From an uncultured Victivallales bacterium (GTDB lineage Bacteria > Verrucomicrobiota > Lentisphaeria > Oligosphaerales > JAFGRS01), in the NCBI GenBank assembly GCA_903834675.1, contig CAILKC010000293.1, positions 1-12,934 on the forward strand: DNA of 12,934 bases, read 5' to 3'. Below, piece after piece: positions 1 to 5,831 of the stretch (its first letter is position 1; each line of letters opens with the position of its first letter). Made by a program: the position numbers and the translations under genes. A model generated the notes under the pieces. That model ran no database searches, was not told the origin of the DNA, and was given only the letters and a program-made list of their open reading frames with translations.

Positions 1-2
1 AC

Positions 3-2816
3 GGCGGCAAGGGCGCTATGGCGTGCCTCCTGGCGGCAGCGCGCAACGAGATTCAGCCCACCGAGAAGAAGGGTGAGCTGGTCCGTATCGCGCTCCGGGC
101 GATGGCGACCGAGCCCGACGACCGCTACGCGGAGGTGAAGGCCTTCCAGCAGGCCCTGCGCGACTACCGCCAGCATGCCGAAAGCATCGCTCTGGCGACC
201 CAGGCCAAGGAGCATCTGGCGCAGGTGCAGCAGGCCCAGGCGGGGGCTGTTTACCGCGAGTGCAACGAGGCCATCTCGGGCTACCGGCAGGCCCTGGCGC
301 TGTGGGCCGGCAATGGGCCCGCGGTCAAGGGCCTGCGCCGGGCCCGCGAGACCCTCGCCCAGCGCGCCCTGGCCCGCGGCGACCTGGCCCTGGCCCGCTC
401 AGAGGTCGACGCCATCCGGGCTGAGTGCCAGGAGTTCGCGCTGGAAGCTGGAACCGGTCAGGAGTCCCGCCTTCAGGCGGTCCCCGTTCCAGCAGAAAGA
501 CCGCCTGAAGGCGGGACTCCTGACTGCGCGGACCAGAGGTCCAGACTTCCCGAGCCGACCGCCCTGGCCGAGCAGGTCAGGGCGGCGATGGGGCTGGCGG
601 CCCGGCGCGAGCGTGTGGGCCGGCTGAGCCGCATCGCGGCGCTGGCCGCCGGCTGCATCGTGATCGTGGTCTCGGTGAGCGCCTACCTCATCACCCGGCG
701 CCAGCGCGAGGCAGCGGAGGCCGCGCGCGTCCGCGCCGAGGCCAGCGAGAAGACGGCCGTGGCGGCCAAGGCCCAGACCGAACAAGCCCTGGCCGAAACT
801 CAGCGCGAGAACTATGGCAACGTCATCGCCCTGGCCGACCGCAAGATTGCCGCCGGCGAGATCGCCCAGGCCGAGGAGATGCTCTGGAATACGCCCAAGG
901 AGTTGCGCGGCTGGGAATGGGGCCGCTGCCTGTTCCTCTGCCACCAGGAGTTGCTGACCCTGAGGGGGCATGCGTCCGAAGTGCGCAGCGTCGTCTTCTC
1001 TGCGGACGGCTCGCGTTTGGTGAGTTCAGACATCGCAGGGGCGCGGGTCTGGGACGTGACCACGGGCCGAGAAATCCTGTCTCTGCCGAGTACAGCCTAT
1101 GTGTTCTGTGCCACGTTCTCGCCCGATGGCAAGCGCGTGGCCACCGGCCACGGTGAGGGATCCGTCGTGCTCTGGGATGCGTCCTCCGGGGTCAAGCTTC
1201 AGACCCTTTCCGGGCACAAGACGTGCGTCTGGGCCATCGCTTTCTCGCCGGACGGCAGCCGCATCGCCAGTTCGGAGAGGGACGAGCCTGGCCTGGTAAA
1301 GGACTGCGAGGTCTTTGTCTGGGACGCGGCCACGGGGCAACGCCTGCTGGCTCTGCAGGGCCACCGTGCCGGTATCGGTTCCGTGAGTTTCTCTCCGGAC
1401 GGCCAACGGCTCGTAACCGCGGCCACGGAAGGCACGGTACGGATCTGGGAGGCGAGGACCGGCAAGGAACTTCTAGCCATAGGCGTTCCCAGGTCCTACA
1501 GCCAGAACGCTGTGTTCTCCCCGGACGGCGCCAGCGTCTGCATCGGGCTTGGCGATAGAGACCTGGGGATGTGGGACGCCGCGACGGGTAAGAAACGGGT
1601 GACGTTCAGCGGCTATACGGGTGGCGTGACCTCGGTTGTCCTGTCGGTGGATGGGGCGCGCGCCGTGACCGCCAATGTCGACAGTACGGCCAGAGTCCAT
1701 GATACCAAGACCGGGAAGGAGCTGCTCTGCATCAAGGCCCAGGCCCCCGTGCTCTCGGCGGCCCTGGCGCCCAACGGCAGGCTGCTGGCGACCGGCGGGG
1801 CGGACGGCGCCATTCGCTTGTGGGATGCGACCCGGGAGGGTGGGACCATAACCCTCGCGGGGGCCGCGGCGGGGTTCGTGGCGGGACACTCCCGGCTGGT
1901 CACGGCCGGCTGGGGGCCGATCCGCTCGTGGGACGCGGCGACCGGCCGACGTCTGCGGGAGGTCGGCCAGCTTGGCCCCGTCTCCGCCTGCGCCCTGTCC
2001 GGCGACGGGCTCAGACTGCTGACGGGCCACGAGGATGGCAAGGCGGCCCTCTGGGACGTGCAGACCGGGACCAAGCTCCTCGACCTGGTCGGGCACGCGG
2101 AGCGGGTCCAAGCGCTCGCTTTTTCGCCCGACGGGACGCGCCTGGTGAGCAGTGCCGGACACTATGCGAAGAGCGGCGAGGCGAACACGGTGTTGGTCTG
2201 GGACGCTGCCACCGGGCAGCGGCTCTTCGCCCTGCAGGGCCACAAGAAGTTGGTGTGGTCAGTGTGCTTCTCCCCGGACGGTCAGCGGATCCTCACCGGG
2301 GGCGGTGACGGCAAGGCCCGGATCTGGGATGCCGCCAACGGGCAGGAGCAATCGGTGTTTTGCCCGACAACACCGGCGGGGAATCCCGGCGGGGTGATGG
2401 CGGTGGCATTCTCACCCGACGGGCGGCGGATCGTGACCGGGCACTGGGCGCCCGTCACGGTCATCTGGGACGTCGGGAGTGGGCAGCAGCTCCGCATCTT
2501 GACCGGCCACACCACTCCCCTGATGTCCGTGGCGTTCTCGCCCGACGGTCGTCGGGTCTTCACCACGGCGCGAAACAGTAGTCCGCGGGTATGGGATGCG
2601 GAGACAGGTCGAGAACTCCTGGCCGTGCAGTGTCCCAACGGCTACCCATTGGCCGACGTCTCCGCCGACGGTCGCTCCCTGGCGCTGGGCGTACTCGATG
2701 TCACTCTCATCCTGAACACCCTCGACTGGGGCCTCTCCCGTGAGGACATCGGGCCCTGGAAACTCGCGACCTACCAGACCTGGCTGGCGGAAAACGCCCC
2801 GGCGCCGACGCCATGA
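3..2816 (+). CDS. Membrane-anchored Ser/Thr protein kinase with WD40 propellers, 5'-partial
   Basis: The frame is open to the left edge, so the ATG at 18 is probably internal; residues are numbered from it. Residues 11-50 resemble the end of a Hanks-type kinase domain (subdomain XI, ALRAMATEPDDRYAEV), so the catalytic lobe lies upstream of the window. Residues 51-135 are helical and Ala/Gln-rich. One transmembrane helix lies at about 205-227, followed by a charged coiled coil (228-265) and a linker with LRGWEW, common in planctomycete-type kinase-WD40 proteins. From about 312 to 890 there are roughly 14 WD40 repeats with recurring FSPDG and WDAATG motifs, enough for two seven-bladed propellers. 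This predicts a cytoplasmic kinase, a membrane anchor and an extracytoplasmic binding domain; substrate and ligand are unknown. Residues 147-169 are encoded by an inserted palindrome. The stop is TGA at 2814-2816. Confidence 0.88.
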   Translation, partial: GGKGAMACLLAAARNEIQPTEKKGELVRIALRAMATEPDDRYAEVKAFQQALRDYRQHAESIALATQAKEHLAQVQQAQAGAVYRECNEAISGYRQALALWAGNGPAVKGLRRARETLAQRALARGDLALARSEVDAIRAECQEFALEAGTGQESRLQAVPVPAERPPEGGTPDCADQRSRLPEPTALAEQVRAAMGLAARRERVGRLSRIAALAAGCIVIVVSVSAYLITRRQREAAEAARVRAEASEKTAVAAKAQTEQALAETQRENYGNVIALADRKIAAGEIAQAEEMLWNTPKELRGWEWGRCLFLCHQELLTLRGHASEVRSVVFSADGSRLVSSDIAGARVWDVTTGREILSLPSTAYVFCATFSPDGKRVATGHGEGSVVLWDASSGVKLQTLSGHKTCVWAIAFSPDGSRIASSERDEPGLVKDCEVFVWDAATGQRLLALQGHRAGIGSVSFSPDGQRLVTAATEGTVRIWEARTGKELLAIGVPRSYSQNAVFSPDGASVCIGLGDRDLGMWDAATGKKRVTFSGYTGGVTSVVLSVDGARAVTANVDSTARVHDTKTGKELLCIKAQAPVLSAALAPNGRLLATGGADGAIRLWDATREGGTITLAGAAAGFVAGHSRLVTAGWGPIRSWDAATGRRLREVGQLGPVSACALSGDGLRLLTGHEDGKAALWDVQTGTKLLDLVGHAERVQALAFSPDGTRLVSSAGHYAKSGEANTVLVWDAATGQRLFALQGHKKLVWSVCFSPDGQRILTGGGDGKARIWDAANGQEQSVFCPTTPAGNPGGVMAVAFSPDGRRIVTGHWAPVTVIWDVGSGQQLRILTGHTTPLMSVAFSPDGRRVFTTARNSSPRVWDAETGRELLAVQCPNGYPLADVSADGRSLALGVLDVTLILNTLDWGLSREDIGPWKLATYQTWLAENAPAPTP
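457..524. repeat. Perfect 25-bp inverted repeat inserted in frame in the kinase-WD40 gene
   Basis: Arms 457-481 and 500-524 are exact reverse complements, separated by an 18-base loop (482-499). The core is CCCGCCTTCAGGCGG and its complement. The element is read through without a stop and encodes about residues 147-169 of the kinase (SRLQAV, then PPEGGTP), in a low-complexity linker before the transmembrane helix. A near-perfect palindrome this long is not expected from coding constraint alone, so it is read as a mobile palindromic element tolerated in a linker, similar in concept to Rickettsia palindromic elements. From memory, PPEGGTP-type peptides recur in predicted PVC proteins; this was not searched. 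Confidence 0.85.
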
Positions 2817-2839
2817 GCCCCAGCGACGTTGGCTGGAGC

Positions 2840-2917
2840 GGCCGCGGCTCGCGGCCACTGCCGACCCGACGGTCGGCGGTCCCGGAGCATGGGGTGGCCG
2901 CGGCTCGCGGCCGCCCC
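2840..2917. repeat. Cluster of three GC-rich hairpins downstream of the kinase-WD40 gene
   Basis: Three strong stem-loops follow the stop codon. The first is 2840-2846 with 2850-2856 (GGCCGCG, loop GCT). The second is 2860-2866 with 2871-2877 (GCCGACC, loop CGAC). The third is 2891-2902 with 2906-2917, a 12-bp stem with one G-T pair and loop GCT. The first and third share GGCCGCGGCTCGCGGCC, so they are two copies of one unit. No T-tract follows, so this is not a standard intrinsic terminator, although it could slow or end transcription or protect the 3' end. It looks like a REP-type palindromic repeat. Confidence 0.6.
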
Positions 2918-2927
2918 GCTGCCATCC

Positions 2928-2957
2928 ACACAGGTTATGTGTTACCTCATTCTGTGT
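2928..2957. promoter_or_regulatory. Possible operator or promoter region of the toxin-antitoxin pair
   Basis: This AT-richer island lies between the GC-rich hairpins and the antitoxin gene. It has an outer inverted repeat ACACAG (2928-2933) / CTGTGT (2952-2957) and an overlapping inner pair AGGT (2932-2935) / ACCT (2944-2947). Antitoxins with ribbon-helix-helix domains usually repress their own promoter through such inverted repeats just upstream of the gene. The symmetry and position are seen; the operator role is inferred. No clear -35/-10 pair could be assigned. Confidence 0.3.
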
Positions 2958-2964
2958 TCAGCCT

Positions 2965-2969
2965 GGAGG
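2965..2969 (+). promoter_or_regulatory. Shine-Dalgarno site of the antitoxin gene
   Basis: GGAGG ends six bases before the ATG at 2976. This fixes the antitoxin start there and not at the in-frame ATG at 2829, which would add 49 residues translated from the GC-rich hairpins. Confidence 0.75.
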
Positions 2970-2975
2970 TACCCC

Positions 2976-3200
2976 ATGAAGAACGTGACCTTGGCGGTGG
3001 ATGAGAAGCTGCTCGAGGAAGGCCGTCGTTACGCCCGGCAGCATCGCACCTCGCTGAACGGGCTGTTGCGCGACCTGTTGCGGCGCACGGTCAGCGAGAC
3101 CGGCGAGACGTGGACAGACGAGTGCATTGGCAAGATGGACCGGGCGGGCGGACGGTCCGGCGGCAAGACCTGGAAGCGCGGAGACCTCTACGATGTCTAA
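2976..3200 (+). CDS. vapB: VapB-like antitoxin, ribbon-helix-helix (DUF6364 type)
   Basis: A 74-residue protein. It begins MKNVTLAVDEKLLEEGRRYA, the beta strand and first helix typical of DUF6364-type ribbon-helix-helix antitoxins, and the second helix follows at about residues 25-40. The N-terminal half should dimerise and bind operator DNA. The C-terminal tail (W-x-R-x-D-L-Y near residues 67-72) should bind and neutralise a PIN-domain toxin. The gene overlaps the toxin gene by eight bases (ATGTCTAA, 3193-3200), the usual coupling in such operons. A good Shine-Dalgarno site supports this start. The antitoxin looks intact while its partner does not, so it may be an orphan or could act on related toxins elsewhere in the genome. 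Confidence 0.8.
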   Translation: MKNVTLAVDEKLLEEGRRYARQHRTSLNGLLRDLLRRTVSETGETWTDECIGKMDRAGGRSGGKTWKRGDLYDV

Positions 3201-3384
3201 AGCCTTCCTGGACACCAACGTGCTTGCCTACGCCTGCGACCACGATACCCCCACCAAGCGGGACACGGCGCAGCGCCGGCTGAGACAGGTGGCCAGCGGG
3301 GTGGCGCCCTGCATCTCGACCCAAGTCCTGCAAGAGTTCTATGTGGTGGCTGAAGACCTGCAGGCCGCATCGCCGCCGCTCTGA
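3193..3384 (+). pseudogene. vapC: Truncated VapC-like PIN-domain toxin
   Basis: The reading frame gives 63 residues, against roughly 130-140 for a usual VapC ribonuclease. The start is convincing: MSKAFLDTNVLAYA with the first PIN acidic residue at Asp7, then ISTQVLQEFYVV with the conserved Glu48. After about residue 53 the similarity stops, and the frame ends at TGA 3382-3384, ten bases before a palindromic element at 3394. The C-terminal half, which should carry the other one or two metal-binding acidic residues, is missing, and I could not recognise it in any frame up to the helicase gene. The product should therefore lack RNase activity. The start overlaps the antitoxin stop. Insertion plus deletion is the likeliest cause; an assembly error is possible. 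Confidence 0.7.
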
Positions 3385-3393
3385 CGCTGCCGT

Positions 3394-3516
3394 TTTGGAG
3401 TGCGCGTGGCAAGTCCTGCTGGTCAAGCAGGACGCGACACCGCTTTGGCTGGCCGCGCAGCGGCCGCTGGGTGCTCCGCGCCCTCTGAAAGCGGCGTCAA
3501 GCCGCCGCAGTCCAAA
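3394..3516. repeat. Nested palindromic element at the broken end of the toxin gene
   Basis: The outer arms are TTTGGAGTGCG (3394-3404) and CGCAGTCCAAA (3506-3516), with one mismatch. The next arms are GACACCGCTTT (3436-3446) and AAAGCGGCGTC (3488-3498), also with one mismatch. Two smaller perfect hairpins lie inside: GTCCTGCT / AGCAGGAC (3413-3420 / 3426-3433) and GGCCGC / GCGGCC (3451-3456 / 3460-3465). The layout resembles a short non-autonomous palindromic element. From memory, similar TTTTGGAGTGCG ... CAGTCCAAA elements are dispersed in verrucomicrobial and related genomes, and their translations appear as SGVKPPQSK-like peptides; this was not verified by search. No transposase is present. 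Confidence 0.65.
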
Positions 3517-3565
3517 GATCGCCTGGCGGCGCTCGGCCCTCGACGGCGGCGTGCCGCGGTTCCGG

Positions 3566-3594
3566 TTGTGGGTCAGGGGCTCGGCAGGTAGATT
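3566..3594 (+). promoter_or_regulatory. Possible sigma70-like promoter of the helicase gene
   Basis: TTGTGG (3566-3571) and TAGATT (3589-3594) are separated by 17 bases and lie 43-71 bases before the helicase ATG. The match to TTGACA and TATAAT is partial (three of six and four of six). The correct spacing and position make it plausible, but chance is possible. Confidence 0.25.
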
Positions 3595-3636
3595 ACCCGA
3601 AACAGTCACCCCTCTGCCGACAACACCCGGTCGCCC

Positions 3637-5598
3637 ATGCCTGACACCGACATTCTCGACAACCTGACCGACGCCCAGCGCGAAGCCGTGACGCACCTGG
3701 AGGGCCCCCTGCTGGTGGTGGCCGGGGCGGGCTCGGGCAAGACCCGCGTGGTGACCCGCCGAATCGCCTACCTCATCAGCCGCGGGGTCTGGCCGAACCA
3801 GGTCCTGGCCATGACCTTCACCAACAAGGCGGCCCGCGAGATGGTCGAGCGGGTGCAGGCGCTGACCGGCGAGCGCCCGCCCTGGGTGGGTACCTTCCAC
3901 TCGGCCTGCGCCCGCTTCCTGCGGCGCGATCTGGACAAGCTGGAGGATGGCCGTACCGGACAGTTCACCATCTACGACGACGACGACCAGTTGAGCGTGA
4001 TCAAGCTCTGCATGAAGGAAGTCGGCCTCAACCAGCACGACGTCGCCCCGGCGGCGGTGCGCGGACGCATCTCGCGGGCCAAGTGCGCCATGGAAGACCC
4101 CGAGAGTCTGGCTGGCGATTCGGGGTGGAACTCCAATCAACTCGCCAACGTCTTTGCGGCCTACGAACGGCGCCTGCGGGAACTCAACGCGGTGGACTTT
4201 GACGACCTGCTCCTGCTGGTGGTCAGATTGCTGGATGGCAACCCGGCCCTGCGCGACATCTACCACAGCCGTTTTCGTTTCCTGCTGGTGGACGAGTACC
4301 AGGACACGAACCACCTGCAGTATGTGCTCATGCGGCTGCTGACCGGGGCGGCGGAGAACGTCCACGTCACCGGCGACCCGGACCAGAGCATCTACTCCTG
4401 GCGCGGCGCGGAGTACCGGAACATCATGGAGTTCCAGCACGACTTCCCCGCTGCGAAGCTGGTGCGGCTGGAGCAGAACTACCGTTCGACGCAGCTCATT
4501 CTGGCGGCAGCGAACGAGCTGATCAGCTTCAACACGCACCGCATCGAGAAGGAGCTGTTCACCGAGAACGACCTCGGCGTGCCGGCGCGGGTGGTGAAGT
4601 TGGCGGGGGACCGCGACGAGGCCGAATGGGTGGTGGAGCGGGTGATGGAGTTGCGGCTCGAGGGGGTCAGCCTGCGCGACATGGCGATCTTCTACCGTAC
4701 CAACGCGCAGTCGCGGCCGCTGGAGGACCAACTGCTGCGGGCCAGCCTTCCCTATCAGCTCATCGGTGGCACCCGCTTCTACCAGCGCAAGGAGGTCAAG
4801 GATCTGCTGGCGCACCTGCAGTTGCTGGTGAATCCGCGCGACGCGGTGGCCTTGCACCGGGTAGCGGGGTGCCGGGCGGCGGGGATGGGCGCGAAGAGCA
4901 TCGAGGCGATCCTGGCCCAGAGTGCCGCCGACGGGGTGGCGCCCATGGATTTGCTGGCTGATCCGGACTTCCGGCGGCGCTACCGCGGGCGCTGCTCGGT
5001 CAAGATGGCCGCCTTTGCCGAGTGGTGCCAGGCCCTCCGGGCCATCCCCGTCAGCCCGGTCGGCAACTGCGTCGAGACCGTGCTCGAGCACTCAGGCCTG
5101 CTGCCGCTGTATGAGGAACGCGAAGACCGCGATCCCTCGGCCGGAGACCGCATGGACAACCTGCGGGCGCTGGTCGACCGGGCCTGCGAGTATCAGGAGG
5201 AACACCCCGAAGCCACGATCGAGGCGCTGCTGCAAGAGGTCGCGCTGGTCTCGGATGTGGATACGCACGACCCGGAGACCGAATGCCTGTCGCTGATGAC
5301 GCTGCACGCCTGCAAGGGCCTGGAGTTCCCCTACGTGTTCGTGGTCGGCGTCGAGGAGGGCTACCTGCCGCACCTGAACGCCAAGGACAACCCGGAGGCC
5401 ATCGAGGAGGAGCGCCGTCTGCTCTACGTCGGGATCACGCGGTCGCGCCAGGCGGTCTGTCTGACCCACGCCGCCACGCGCTTCCTCTGGGATGGGGTGC
5501 AGCCGCGGGCGCCGAGCCGTTTCCTGAAGGAGCTGCCGAACACCCACGTCGAGCGCCTCAACCTGGCCGGTAACGCGCGGCGCTGGTCCACCTGGTGA
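3637..5598 (+). CDS. pcrA: PcrA/UvrD-type superfamily 1A DNA helicase
   Basis: A 653-residue ATP-dependent 3'-5' DNA helicase of the PcrA/UvrD/Rep group, acting in nucleotide excision and mismatch repair and in clearing stalled replication forks. All core motifs are visible: Q-motif region (LTDAQREAV, 10-18), Walker A AGAGSGKT (29-36), GTFHSAC (85-91), Walker B VDEYQDTN (218-225), motif III GDPDQSIYSWRGA (246-258), motif IV LEQNYRST (278-285), motif V TLHACKGLEF (555-564) and motif VI with VGITRSR (598-604). The protein stops about 50 residues after motif VI. It is shorter than typical PcrA/UvrD (about 720-740) and seems to lack the C-terminal Tudor-like domain. In domain 2B the usual N-x-P-x-R-G-I-G stretch reads GCRAAGMG. 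No strong Shine-Dalgarno site precedes the ATG. UvrD or Rep naming is equally defensible. Confidence 0.95.
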   Translation: MPDTDILDNLTDAQREAVTHLEGPLLVVAGAGSGKTRVVTRRIAYLISRGVWPNQVLAMTFTNKAAREMVERVQALTGERPPWVGTFHSACARFLRRDLDKLEDGRTGQFTIYDDDDQLSVIKLCMKEVGLNQHDVAPAAVRGRISRAKCAMEDPESLAGDSGWNSNQLANVFAAYERRLRELNAVDFDDLLLLVVRLLDGNPALRDIYHSRFRFLLVDEYQDTNHLQYVLMRLLTGAAENVHVTGDPDQSIYSWRGAEYRNIMEFQHDFPAAKLVRLEQNYRSTQLILAAANELISFNTHRIEKELFTENDLGVPARVVKLAGDRDEAEWVVERVMELRLEGVSLRDMAIFYRTNAQSRPLEDQLLRASLPYQLIGGTRFYQRKEVKDLLAHLQLLVNPRDAVALHRVAGCRAAGMGAKSIEAILAQSAADGVAPMDLLADPDFRRRYRGRCSVKMAAFAEWCQALRAIPVSPVGNCVETVLEHSGLLPLYEEREDRDPSAGDRMDNLRALVDRACEYQEEHPEATIEALLQEVALVSDVDTHDPETECLSLMTLHACKGLEFPYVFVVGVEEGYLPHLNAKDNPEAIEEERRLLYVGITRSRQAVCLTHAATRFLWDGVQPRAPSRFLKELPNTHVERLNLAGNARRWSTW

Positions 5599-5752
5599 GC
5601 CCGCAGGACGTCGCGGTATCCCCACTGGCCCTGGAGCCCGCGATGCCAAGCCCGTTTCGGGCAGGTTCGCGGTATCCCCGGTGGCGCCGCCCGCGTGCTT
5701 TCCCTGGAGCCCGCGATGCCAAGCCCGTTTCGGGCAGGTTCGCGGTATCCCC
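5597..5752. repeat. Two exact 51-bp palindromic repeats plus a shortened copy at the helicase stop codon
   Basis: Identical 51-bp units lie at 5629-5679 and 5702-5752. Each contains the hairpin GCCCG-TTT-CGGGC inside a weaker outer stem (CCGCGA with TCGCGG). A third, internally deleted copy seems to begin in the helicase stop codon: GAGCCCGC at 5597-5604 and TCGCGGTATCCCC at 5611-5623 match the two ends of the unit without its middle. The cluster fills the gap between two convergent genes, where hairpins could end transcription from both sides, but no T-tract follows. The units read as REP-like elements. Confidence 0.75.
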
Positions 5753-5753
5753 C

Positions 5754-5811
5754 GTCTGCAAGACCGCCGTCTGCAAGACCGCCGTCTGCAAGACCGCCGT
5801 CTGCAAGACCC
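5754..5811. repeat. 15-bp tandem repeat, four copies
   Basis: GTCTGCAAGACCGCC is repeated exactly at 5754-5768, 5769-5783 and 5784-5798, with a fourth partial copy from 5799 to 5810 or 5811. Each unit contains a small hairpin (GTCT-GCA-AGAC). The unit length is a multiple of three, so both strands stay open, but nothing else suggests translation. It lies just beyond the stop codon of the symporter gene (opposite strand, 5832) and is a likely site of copy-number variation. Confidence 0.8.
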
Positions 5812-5831
5812 TCGAGACGGCGGACGGCGAA

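Noticed and set aside
1473..2243. 256-codon minus-strand frame opposite the WD40 repeats
   Set aside because: Shadow of repetitive GC-rich coding sequence on the plus strand.
2829..3200. Longer antitoxin start at 2829
   Set aside because: The extra 49 residues come from GC-rich hairpins; the ATG at 2976 has GGAGG six bases upstream and begins the family sequence.
3091..5091. 666-codon minus-strand frame opposite the helicase
   Set aside because: Antisense to motif-complete helicase; His/Gln/Val-rich shadow translation.
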